A stretch of 7,631 bases of DNA, taken from the NCBI GenBank assembly GCA_903918155.1, contig CAIXDD010000539.1, forward strand, positions 1-7,631. The letters run 5' to 3'. The translations under genes and the position numbers were made by a program. Shown here one piece after another: positions 1 through 5,385 of this stretch; positions within the stretch are counted from its first letter, which is position 1, and each line of letters begins with the position of its first letter. Under the pieces are notes generated by a model. It did no database searches. It worked only from the letters and a program-made list of their open reading frames with translations, and was not told where the DNA came from. This DNA comes from an uncultured Hyphomicrobiales bacterium. GTDB lineage: Bacteria; Pseudomonadota; Alphaproteobacteria; Rhizobiales; Beijerinckiaceae.

Positions 1-5
1 ATGCG

Positions 6-269
6 ATGAGCCTTTCGACCAAGGAAATAGCGCAGCTGAAAAAGCTGGTTTCGATCGCAGAAAAGATCATCGCCGCGCATGCGAAATCGAATTCGGCGTC
101 GAACGCCGCAGGCAAAGGCCGGCCCGCCGCCCGCAAAAGGATCCGTCGATCCGGCCGCGAGCTGGTCGAGTTCCGCAAGATGCTGCGCGCGGAGCGCAGC
201 AAGGGCGCCAGCGCAGCGGCGCTCGCCAAGAAATATTCGGTCTCCCAAGCCTATATCTACCAGCTCTAG
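6..269 (+). CDS. Small basic helix-turn-helix-like protein, function unknown
   Basis: An 87-residue, strongly basic protein. The N-terminal third (about residues 5-25) is a likely amphipathic helix rich in Lys, Leu and Ile. A Gly/Arg/Lys/Ala linker follows at about 30-50. The C-terminal part (about 50-87) contains the pattern ALAKKYSVSQAYIYQL, which reads like a helix-turn-helix of the kind found in resolvase- and transposase-type DNA-binding proteins, so DNA binding is a reasonable guess. No catalytic motif is present. The start ATG at 6 overlaps a TGA at 7-9 (ATGA), so an upstream gene ending at position 9 may be coupled to it, but only three of its codons would be visible and no ribosome binding site can be judged. 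The protein ends at a TAG directly after the putative recognition helix, and the same frame stays open beyond it, so the C-terminus may be shortened. I do not recognise a named family. Confidence 0.6.
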   Translation: MSLSTKEIAQLKKLVSIAEKIIAAHAKSNSASNAAGKGRPAARKRIRRSGRELVEFRKMLRAERSKGASAAALAKKYSVSQAYIYQL

Positions 270-288
270 GACCAGGCGCGCGCCGCCG

Positions 289-336
289 GGCTCCAAACTT
301 CGCGCCAAACTTCGCGCCAAACTTGGCGCCAAAACT
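289..336. repeat. 12-bp tandem repeat, about four copies
   Basis: Units at 289-300, 301-312, 313-324 and 325-336. The two central copies are identical (CGCGCCAAACTT). The outer two differ at a few positions but keep the CCAAA core. The block starts 20 bases after the stop codon of the small DNA-binding-like protein. The repeat could be replication slippage, a set of regulator sites, or a remnant of a repetitive coding sequence, since the unit is a multiple of three and one frame would read Lys-Leu-Arg-Ala repeatedly. Confidence 0.8.
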
Positions 337-344
337 GGCCTCAA

Positions 345-380
345 GCCTTGATCAATGCCTTGATCAGGGCCTTGGACGGC
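345..380. repeat. Second 12-bp tandem repeat with TGATCA core
   Basis: Three units at 345-356, 357-368 and 369-380, each beginning GCCTTG. The first two share GCCTTGATCA exactly and the third has diverged. The unit contains the palindrome TGATCA, so the first two copies can also fold: 346-354 pairs with 361-368 around a 6-base loop with one bulged T. The period equals that of the preceding repeat block (289-336), but the unit sequence is different. Confidence 0.7.
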
Positions 381-491
381 TGCGTGCGCGCGGATGGACG
401 GCGCGAAGACGCAGGTGATAAGAAGACGCGAGCAAGTTTCGAAGTCGATCGTTGCGGGCGGAGCCTGCGGTTACGGGCTTCCTCGTGCGCC

Positions 492-556
492 AGACGCCCG
501 ATGAGAGCGCCGACGCGTCGGGCTTGCGTCTCAAAAGTCCCCGCAGCACGGGGCTT
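492..556 (+). other. Two adjacent stem-loops upstream of the membrane protein
   Basis: First stem-loop: GCCCGA (496-501) pairs with TCGGGC (518-523), and after a 4-base bulge AGAC (492-495) pairs with GTCT (528-531). Second stem-loop: AAG plus CCCCG (535-543, one bulged T) pairs with CGGGGCTT (549-556) around a CAGCA loop. They sit just before the ribosome binding site at 569-575. Neither is followed by a T-run on the plus strand. The second is followed by TTTTGA when read on the minus strand, so it could also act as a weak minus-strand terminator. In DNA this GC-rich some pairing is expected by chance. Confidence 0.35.
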
Positions 557-578
557 CGTCAGCGGCATAGGGGGGTTC

Positions 579-1040
579 ATGATCACGTTCAAATCGCCGA
601 TCAGGCTTGGAATCATGCTGAGCGTGATCGGTATGATCGCCGTTTTCGGCGCCGAGTTGGGCGAATGGACGAAACTTCCGCAGGAGCTTGAGGCTTTCCA
701 CGAGGCGCAATTCAATCGACTCGGCGGCTCTTTTCTCTTTCTCCTAGCGATCCTGTTCGGCTTGTTTCTGCTGGCCTTGGTCCTGCTCTGGCGGATGAAG
801 ATCGAAGGCGTCTATATTGTGGTCTGCGCGTCAGCCGTTGCCTTCCTGCATGATTATTTCAATGACGTCATGATCGTCAATCATCCCCTGGCGGAGCTTT
901 TGGCGGCGGTGGCGAGCGCCTCCGTCGTCGCGTCATGCGTTCTGGTATGGGCCGAGCGCCGCCTGCGCGCCGCGGAAGCCGCTGCGCCGCCGGCGCCGGC
1001 CGCTCCCGAAGAACGCGATTTGCCAAGCCGCGCGTCCTGA
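579..1040 (+). CDS. Small multi-pass membrane protein, unknown family
   Basis: A 153-residue protein. The ATG at 579 is chosen because a strong purine-rich ribosome binding site (AGGGGGG, 569-575) lies 3 bases before it and hydrophobic protein sequence begins there; the same frame is open further upstream, but that part has a non-protein-like composition. Likely membrane segments are at about residues 10-25, 50-71, 76-91 and 104-124, giving three or four passes. The loop at about 26-49 is charged (Glu/His/Gln rich). The segment 89-103 carries clustered polar residues (H91, D92, N95, D96, N101, H102) close to the predicted membrane edge. The last 25 or so residues form an Ala/Pro/Glu-rich soluble tail. 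No signal peptide or known motif is recognised. The gene ends 50 bases before the alpha subunit of the ThDP enzyme on the same strand, so it may be the first gene of that operon, but its role there is unknown. Confidence 0.65.
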   Translation: MITFKSPIRLGIMLSVIGMIAVFGAELGEWTKLPQELEAFHEAQFNRLGGSFLFLLAILFGLFLLALVLLWRMKIEGVYIVVCASAVAFLHDYFNDVMIVNHPLAELLAAVASASVVASCVLVWAERRLRAAEAAAPPAPAAPEERDLPSRAS

Positions 1041-1056
1041 GGGAAACTGCGTCTGA

Positions 1057-1079
1057 GCCGGCGCGACAAGCCGGCGCGA
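1057..1079 (+). repeat. 10-bp direct repeat/hairpin next to the alpha-subunit ribosome binding site
   Basis: GCCGGCGCGA occurs twice (1057-1066 and 1070-1079), separated by CAA. Each copy begins with the palindrome GCCGGC, so the two GCCGGC segments (1057-1062 and 1070-1075) can pair as a 6-bp stem with a 7-base loop. The repeat ends one base before the GGAGG ribosome binding site (1081-1085) of the next gene. It could influence initiation there, or be a chance product of GC-rich sequence. Confidence 0.4.
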
Positions 1080-1090
1080 GGGAGGACGGC

Positions 1091-1621
1091 GTGACCACAA
1101 CCGCAGCGGCGCTGACATTGCGCGGCGCCACGATCATCGAGCAGATGAAAAAGGCGCGCGTGAGCCATGTTCTCTCCGTGCCGGATCTTCACACGTCCCA
1201 CGGCCTGTTGGCGCCCATCGCGCAAGATCCCGATTTCCAGCTCATCCGCGTCTGCAAGGAGGATGAGTGCCTGGGCATCGCCGCCGGCCTCACCTATGGC
1301 GACAAGCGCGCCGCCATTCTCGTGCAATACACCGGCTTTCTTTATGCGATGAACGCCATTCGCGGGGTCGCCTGCGAGCAGAAGCTTCCCATCGTTCTGA
1401 TGATCGGCCTTTTGGGGAAAGAGCCCGGAACGCCGCCGGCCGAGTCGCGTCGCTTTGGCGTGCGCATCGTCGAGCCCATTCTCGACGTGCTCGGCATTCC
1501 CCATGTCTGCATTGAGACGGACGACGACGCGCCTGCGATCTCCGCCATGTTCGACGACGCCTGGCGCGAGTCGCGGCCGCGGGCGATTCTGATCGGCGGA
1601 CGTCCGGAGGCGCGCGCATGA
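1091..1621 (+). CDS. ThDP-dependent decarboxylase, alpha subunit (pyrimidine-binding domain)
   Basis: A 176-residue protein equal to one domain: the N-terminal pyrimidine-binding domain of thiamine-diphosphate enzymes, as in the alpha subunit of sulfopyruvate decarboxylase (ComD type) and in phosphonopyruvate decarboxylase. Residues 55-66, with the pattern CKEDExxGIAAG, match the family's catalytic-Glu region; E57 is the residue expected to activate the cofactor. V30-P31-D32 near the N-terminus and the later LPIVLMIG strand and LDVLGIP segment also fit this family. The start is GTG at 1091, preceded by GGAGG (1081-1085); an earlier in-frame ATG at 935 lies inside the membrane-protein gene and is unlikely. 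The stop overlaps the start of the beta subunit (ATGA, 1618-1621), as expected for subunits made in fixed ratio. It should act in the cytoplasm only with the beta subunit, which supplies the Mg2+/diphosphate site. The substrate is presumably a 2-oxoacid. No sulfonate or phosphonate genes are nearby, so I give no specific name. Confidence 0.8.
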   Translation: MTTTAAALTLRGATIIEQMKKARVSHVLSVPDLHTSHGLLAPIAQDPDFQLIRVCKEDECLGIAAGLTYGDKRAAILVQYTGFLYAMNAIRGVACEQKLPIVLMIGLLGKEPGTPPAESRRFGVRIVEPILDVLGIPHVCIETDDDAPAISAMFDDAWRESRPRAILIGGRPEARA

Positions 1622-2184
1622 TCGACCGTCGCAAGGCGCTTGAGCTTCTCGCGCGCAAGATCACCGACGAGATCGTGGTCGCCACCTATAGTTCGGCGTC
1701 CGACTGGATCGAAATCTCCGATCGCGCGCTCAATTATTATTCGTCGGGCGCCATGGGGTTGGCCTCTTCGCATGGGCTCGGCCTCGCGCTCGCGCGGCCG
1801 GAACGGCGCGTGGTCGTGCTCGACGGCGACGGCTCGCTGCTGATGAATCTCGGCACGCTCGTCACCATCGGCCGCGTCGCGCCGAAGAATTTCACCCATC
1901 TGGTGTTTCAGAACGGCACCTATGAAGCCAATGGCGGCCATCCCATTCCCAATCCCGAAGCGGATTTCGAAGGGCACGCCCGCGCCGCGCAGATCGCAAG
2001 CGCCTTCACCGTCTCCGACATCGAGTCCTTCGAGCGCAAGATCGACTGGTTCCTCTCCGCGCCCGGGCCGGTGTTCGGCTGCGTCAAGGTGGAGCAGGGC
2101 CCGCTTGGCCCGCGCAGCTACAAGGACATGTACAAGGCCGAAAGACGCGCCGCCTTGCGCGCGGCGCTGACCCGAGCGGATTGA
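1618..2184 (+). CDS. ThDP-dependent decarboxylase, beta subunit (diphosphate-binding domain)
   Basis: A 188-residue protein equal to the C-terminal ThDP diphosphate/Mg2+-binding domain (TPP_enzyme_C type). The motif begins at G70-D71-G72 and is completed by N99, a spacing typical of the family; D71 and N99 would hold the metal. The stretch SSGAMGLASS followed by GLGLALARP (residues 42-61) is typical of sulfopyruvate decarboxylase beta (ComE type) and phosphonopyruvate decarboxylase C-terminal halves. With the alpha subunit it would rebuild a complete active site at the subunit interface, decarboxylating a 2-oxoacid to an aldehyde. The ATG overlaps the alpha stop codon by four bases, so translation is probably coupled. 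The C-terminal 30 or so residues are basic, rich in Arg, Lys and Ala, and may extend beyond the core domain. In methanogens this architecture serves coenzyme M synthesis and in some bacteria sulfonate breakdown; nothing in this window shows which, if either, applies. Confidence 0.8.
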   Translation: MIDRRKALELLARKITDEIVVATYSSASDWIEISDRALNYYSSGAMGLASSHGLGLALARPERRVVVLDGDGSLLMNLGTLVTIGRVAPKNFTHLVFQNGTYEANGGHPIPNPEADFEGHARAAQIASAFTVSDIESFERKIDWFLSAPGPVFGCVKVEQGPLGPRSYKDMYKAERRAALRAALTRAD

Positions 2185-2239
2185 TTTCGCGCGCGGCGCT
2201 TGTCATGGTCGCCGGCGCAATAAAGATGGACGACGACGC

Positions 2240-3784
2240 ATGAATGGAGCGGAAAGTCTTCTGGCGACGATGACGGGCGCCGGCGTCGAGACCTGTTTCG
2301 CCAATCCCGGCACGTCGGAAATGCATTTTCTCGCAGCCGTGGATCGCGCGCCGGGCCTGCGTTGCGCGCTCACCCTCTTCGAGGGCGTGGCGGCCGGGGC
2401 GGCCGACGGCTATTTCCGCATGGCCGACAAGCCGGCGGCGACGCTGCTTCATCTGGGGCCGGGCCTCGCCAACGGCATGGCCAATATTCATAACGCGCGG
2501 CGCGCGGGCTCCGGCATGGTGAATGTCGTGGGCGATCATGCGAGCGCGCATCTGCAGTATGACGCGCCGCTCACGTCCGATCTCATGGGCATGGCGCGCG
2601 CGATCTCTCACTGGACGCATCGGTCCCAGACATCGGCCGACGTGGCGCGCGACGCCGCCGCCGCCATCGCGCGGGCGGGGGCGCGCAAGGCGGAGATCGC
2701 CACGCTTGTCTTGCCCGGCGACGTGGCCTGGGGCCCTTCATCGGGGCCCGCGCCGCTCGTGCGCGCGCAAGACGACAGCCGCATCGACGCGCACGCGCTG
2801 GAGAGCGCCGCGCGCGCCTTGCTCGGCGGCGAGCCGACGCTCGTCATTCTGGGCGGGCGCGCCTTGCGCGCGGGCCCGCTCGACATCGCCGGACGCATCG
2901 GCGCGAAGACGGGCTGCGTGGTCGCCGCGCAATTCTTCAGCGCGCGCATCGAGCGCGGCGTGGGCCGCGTGGCGGTGAGCCGCATTCCCTATGCGGTGGA
3001 TCCCGCCATCGCCTTTCTGAAACCGTTCAGACATCTCGTCATGATCGAGACCGGCGAGCCGGTCGCCTTCTTCTCCTATCCCGACAAGCCCTCGCTCCTG
3101 AAGGCGGACGGCGCGCGGAGCCATCAGGTCTGCCCCGCCGGCGGCGACGGCCTGGCGGCGCTCGAGGCCTTGTGCGACCTCGTGCAGGCGCGCGCGGCGC
3201 GGGCGCAGGTTCAGCCGCGCGCGCAGCGCGGCGGGGCGCGCGGGCCGCTCACTCCGCAATCGGTGGCCGACGTCTTGCGCGACGGCCTGCCTGAGAATTG
3301 CATCCTCGTGGATGAATCGCTCACCACGGGGCGCGAGACCTATGCGCTCACGGGCGGCGCGGCGCCGCATGACACCTTGCAGAACATGGGCGGCTCCATC
3401 GGCTTCAGCCCGCCCGCCTCGACAGGCGCCGCCATGGCCTGCCCCGACCGCAAGGTCGTGTGCATGGTGGGCGACGGCAGCGCCATGTATACGATTCAAG
3501 CCTTGTGGACGCAGGCGCGCGAAGGTCTCGACGTGACGACGATCATTTTCGCCAATCGCCGCTACCAGATCCTCAACAATGAATCCGTGAACATGGGCGC
3601 GGGCGCTCTGGGGCCGAAATCGCTCGAACTGACCTCCATCGACCGGCCGGAGCTGGACTTCGTGGCTTTGGCCAAGGGCATGGGCGTGCCGGGCGTGCGC
3701 GTGGAGGATGCGGAGGGGTTCGCCGACGCGCTGGCGCGCGCGCTCGCCGCGCCGGGCCCCAAGCTGATCGAAGTCCGTCTCTAG
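2240..3784 (+). CDS. Full-length ThDP enzyme, acetolactate synthase-like/benzoylformate decarboxylase-like
   Basis: A 514-residue single-chain ThDP enzyme. The N-terminal domain (about 1-165) carries N22-P23-G24-T25 and the catalytic E48 in FEGVAAGAADGY. The middle domain (about 185-310) is the TPP_enzyme_M type. The C-terminal domain (about 335-514) has G411-D412-G413 and N439 for Mg2+/diphosphate. From memory of Pseudomonas benzoylformate decarboxylase, H71 aligns with its active-site His70 and GDGSAxYxIxALWTxA is nearly shared, but the second active-site His (His281) has no counterpart in the EPVAFFSYP segment. The length also fits the decarboxylase group better than true acetolactate synthases, which are longer and carry an FAD. 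Databases usually label such proteins 'acetolactate synthase large subunit', but no small regulatory subunit is nearby and branched-chain synthesis is not implied. The ATG at 2240 has no clear ribosome binding site. It lies 55 bases after the beta-subunit stop and probably belongs to the same operon. The substrate is unknown, presumably a 2-oxoacid. Confidence 0.8.
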   Translation: MNGAESLLATMTGAGVETCFANPGTSEMHFLAAVDRAPGLRCALTLFEGVAAGAADGYFRMADKPAATLLHLGPGLANGMANIHNARRAGSGMVNVVGDHASAHLQYDAPLTSDLMGMARAISHWTHRSQTSADVARDAAAAIARAGARKAEIATLVLPGDVAWGPSSGPAPLVRAQDDSRIDAHALESAARALLGGEPTLVILGGRALRAGPLDIAGRIGAKTGCVVAAQFFSARIERGVGRVAVSRIPYAVDPAIAFLKPFRHLVMIETGEPVAFFSYPDKPSLLKADGARSHQVCPAGGDGLAALEALCDLVQARAARAQVQPRAQRGGARGPLTPQSVADVLRDGLPENCILVDESLTTGRETYALTGGAAPHDTLQNMGGSIGFSPPASTGAAMACPDRKVVCMVGDGSAMYTIQALWTQAREGLDVTTIIFANRRYQILNNESVNMGAGALGPKSLELTSIDRPELDFVALAKGMGVPGVRVEDAEGFADALARALAAPGPKLIEVRL

Positions 3785-3815
3785 GCGCAGGCGCGGCGCA
3801 TTCGCGCGGCGTCGA

Positions 3816-5066
3816 TCAGCCGCCGGCGCGTTCGCTTTCGAGCTGGGCGGCGATCGCCTTGCGTCGCGGCCATGACCAGACGAAGAAGCCGATCATGAAG
3901 AGCGCGCCGCCCGCGATCGTCGCCTGCAGGCCGACGCTGGTGGCGATCCATCCCATCAGCGCGGCGCCGATGGCGGGCAGGCCATAGGCGAAAATGATGT
4001 AGAGGCTCATCACGCGCGCGCGGAAGGCGGGATCGACGCTGTTCTGCACGAGCGTCTGCGCGCTCACGTTTCCAGCCAGCATGAAGGCGCCCATCACGCA
4101 GAGGGCGAGGCTGGCGAGCCAGATGCCGTCGGCTTGCATCGCAAGGGCGAGGGCTAGTCCGGTGACGAGCGTCGAGAGCACAAGGACGAAGGTCAGCCCC
4201 GCCATTTGGCCGCGGCGCGCCAGAACGAGGCTCGCGCTCAGCGCGCCCGTTCCGATGGAGGCGAGGAGCAAGGCCAGGCCCGTCGGGCCGGCCTCGAAAA
4301 TCTGGCCGGACACGGCGGGCAGCAATTCGATCACCGGGCGTATGAAGAAGCTCGTCGCCGCCAGCAGGATCATCACGAAGCGGATCGCGTCATGGCCGAA
4401 CATATAGGCGACGCCTGAGCGCGCGTCCGCCAGCAAGCCGCCGGAGCCGCGCCGGGGCGATGCGGTCTCGGCGAGGGTGATCCGGCGCGTCTGCATGTAG
4501 AACAGGGCGAAGGTGAGCGTGCAGAGAAGGATCACGACGCCCGCGCCCACCCACACGATCAACGCGCCGGCGATGGCGGGACCGATGATGCGCGCGCCGT
4601 TGAAGGAGGCCGAGCCCAGCGCGATGGCGGAGGAGAGATCGCGCTTGCTCACCATGGCGTTCACCGCCGACATGCGGGCGGGCTGGCCGAAGGCTTCGGC
4701 CGCGCCCAGCGCGAAGGTGATCGCCATGAGCGAGCCGATGCCGATCTGGTCCGTGAAGATGAGCGCGGCCAGAAGGGCGGCCAGAAGCGTCGCGCACATC
4801 TGGCTGAAATTGATGATGCGCATGAAGCCGATGCGGTCGGCGACGGCGCCCGAGACCAGCGAGAGCACGACCGTCGGCAGCAGGTCCGCGAAAGCCAGGG
4901 CGCCAAGCCAGCCGGTGGAATGGGTCAGCTCCCAGGCCAGCCAGCCCACGGCCGTGCGGTACATCCAGCGCCCCACCGTCGCCGTGGAATGGCCGAGCCA
5001 ATAGCGCCGGAAGAGCGGCGTGGCGAGCGCGCGGCTGGCGCCGCCGAAAATGCGCGTGACGATCAA
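3816..5066 (-). CDS. MFS transporter, EntS-like (MFS_3 type), probable exporter
   Basis: A 416-residue inner-membrane protein with roughly 10-12 hydrophobic segments, the usual length for the MFS_3 family that includes the enterobactin exporter EntS. The N-terminus (FRRYWLGHSTATVGRWMYR, 19-37) has the family's typical pre-TM1 pattern. Motif A appears as SGAVADRIG (72-80, D77 and R78). FGQPARMSAVNAMV (126-139), FNGARIIGPAIAG (155-167) and the late QNSVDPAFRARVMSLY (341-356) are all family-like. The central loop is at about 192-215 and the tail is basic. The start is TTG at 5066-5064; no ATG, GTG or other TTG lies between it and the upstream in-frame stop at 5123-5121, and the next in-frame ATG (M35) would remove conserved sequence. 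It faces the ThDP operon tail to tail with a 31-base gap lacking a clear terminator, and is divergent from the FAD-dehydrogenase gene. Export of a small metabolite or toxic compound is likely; the substrate is unknown. Confidence 0.85.
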   Translation of the reverse strand: MIVTRIFGGASRALATPLFRRYWLGHSTATVGRWMYRTAVGWLAWELTHSTGWLGALAFADLLPTVVLSLVSGAVADRIGFMRIINFSQMCATLLAALLAALIFTDQIGIGSLMAITFALGAAEAFGQPARMSAVNAMVSKRDLSSAIALGSASFNGARIIGPAIAGALIVWVGAGVVILLCTLTFALFYMQTRRITLAETASPRRGSGGLLADARSGVAYMFGHDAIRFVMILLAATSFFIRPVIELLPAVSGQIFEAGPTGLALLLASIGTGALSASLVLARRGQMAGLTFVLVLSTLVTGLALALAMQADGIWLASLALCVMGAFMLAGNVSAQTLVQNSVDPAFRARVMSLYIIFAYGLPAIGAALMGWIATSVGLQATIAGGALFMIGFFVWSWPRRKAIAAQLESERAGG

Positions 5067-5107
5067 GAGGGGCTCGCGTTTCCGTCCCGAGGGCGGCTCT
5101 GGTTTAT

Positions 5108-5121
5108 GATTGGCGACAATC
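5108..5121. promoter_or_regulatory. Candidate operator, GATTG-N4-CAATC inverted repeat
   Basis: A perfect 5-bp inverted repeat with a 4-base spacer (GATTG, 5108-5112; CAATC, 5117-5121), in one of the few AT-richer patches of the region. It lies 42-55 bases upstream of the exporter's TTG start and overlaps the proposed -10 box of that gene, where a bound repressor would block transcription. The cognate regulator is unknown. It does not resemble the palindrome in front of the TetR gene (6959-6972). Confidence 0.3.
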
Positions 5122-5146
5122 TAGCAACCGCAGGGGCGCGTGTCGC
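5118..5146 (-). promoter_or_regulatory. Candidate sigma-70-type promoter for the exporter
   Basis: Read on the minus strand, a -35-like GCGACA (5146-5141; 4 of 6 matches to TTGACA) is followed after exactly 17 bases by TAGATT (5123-5118; 4 of 6 matches to TATAAT). This would start transcription about 45 bases upstream of the TTG. Matches are moderate, so this is only the best candidate seen. Confidence 0.25.
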
Positions 5147-5210
5147 CTCAAAGGTCCCGCATGCGCCGAGGCGGCGCGCGTCTCGGCGTTTTGCTTCATC
5201 TTGGCTTTGC

Positions 5211-5250
5211 AGGGTAGAAAAGAACCCCGCGCGCCCGAAGGCGGCGGGGT
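5211..5250 (-). terminator. Hairpin with T-rich tail on the minus strand
   Basis: ACCCCGC (5224-5230) pairs with GCGGGGT (5244-5250), and inside it CGCC (5232-5235) pairs with GGCG (5240-5243), closing a CGAA loop. Only G5231 is unpaired, giving 11 base pairs. On the minus strand the stem is followed by TTCTTTTCTACCC, the layout of an intrinsic terminator. On the plus strand no T-run follows. No known minus-strand gene lies directly upstream of it, so it may stop antisense transcription from the dehydrogenase gene, end a short RNA, or simply be a leader structure. Confidence 0.5.
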
Positions 5251-5385
5251 CCAGTGATAGAAGCTCCATGGGAGGACATGCTTCTGCGCAAATTACGGAG
5301 CGTCTTGCGGGGCGGATCACATCCGGATCGACTTTTCCTGCGGCGGGCCCGCGGCTAGACTGTCGTCGCTCCGAGGGGAAACGCC

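Larger units (their letters stand above)
270..578. other. 309-base stretch without a convincing gene
   Basis: No credible protein is encoded here. The frame of the upstream gene is open throughout, but its product would be an Arg- and Cys-rich sequence of low complexity, typical of chance open frames in GC-rich DNA. The stretch holds two blocks of 12-bp direct repeats at its left end (289-336 and 345-380) and two stem-loops at its right end (492-531 and 535-556). It ends with the ribosome binding site of the next gene (AGGGGGG, 569-575). A perfect 10-bp palindrome, CGACGCGTCG, lies at 511-520. I see no clear sigma-70 promoter. Confidence 0.5.
5067..5385. other. Divergent regulatory region between exporter and FAD dehydrogenase genes
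   Basis: A 319-base gap that must hold the promoters of both flanking genes. From left to right it contains a minus-strand promoter candidate with an overlapping inverted repeat (5108-5146), a strong hairpin with a minus-strand T-rich tail (5211-5250), and the ribosome binding site GAGGGGAA (5373-5380) of the dehydrogenase. A weak plus-strand -10-like TAGACT lies at 5356-5361 with only a poor -35 (TTTTCC, 5333-5338) at a 17-base spacing. Open frames cross the gap on both strands but look like chance. Confidence 0.5.

Noticed and set aside
1091..2184. Naming the split enzyme as the coenzyme M sulfopyruvate decarboxylase ComDE
   Set aside because: The family resemblance is good, but no other coenzyme M or sulfonate gene is visible, and related subunits act on other 2-oxoacids.
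2240..3784. Calling the single-chain enzyme IlvB acetolactate synthase or sulfoacetaldehyde acetyltransferase (Xsc)
   Set aside because: At 514 residues it is shorter than either as I know them, it has no adjacent small subunit or phosphotransacetylase, and its active-site segments resemble benzoylformate decarboxylase more.
3785..3815. Bidirectional terminator between the convergent ThDP and exporter genes
   Set aside because: Only a 4-bp GCGC/GCGC stem and a GCGCGGCG direct repeat are visible, with no T-run on either strand.
4513..5004. 163-codon plus-strand frame opposite the MFS exporter
   Set aside because: It lies wholly inside the convincing exporter gene, and its product resembles a low-complexity shadow translation with no motifs.
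5063..5320. 85-codon minus-strand frame (GTG start) whose TGA overlaps the exporter's TTG start (TTGA)
   Set aside because: The overlap looks like translational coupling, but the product has no recognisable motif and an unlikely composition, no ribosome binding site precedes its start, and the terminator-like hairpin at 5211-5250 falls inside it.
5278..5358. 26-codon plus-strand frame (ATG at 5278) preceded by GGAGG, a possible leader peptide of the dehydrogenase
   Set aside because: The GGAGG is only two bases from the ATG, too close for normal initiation, and the peptide is simply Arg/Leu-rich.
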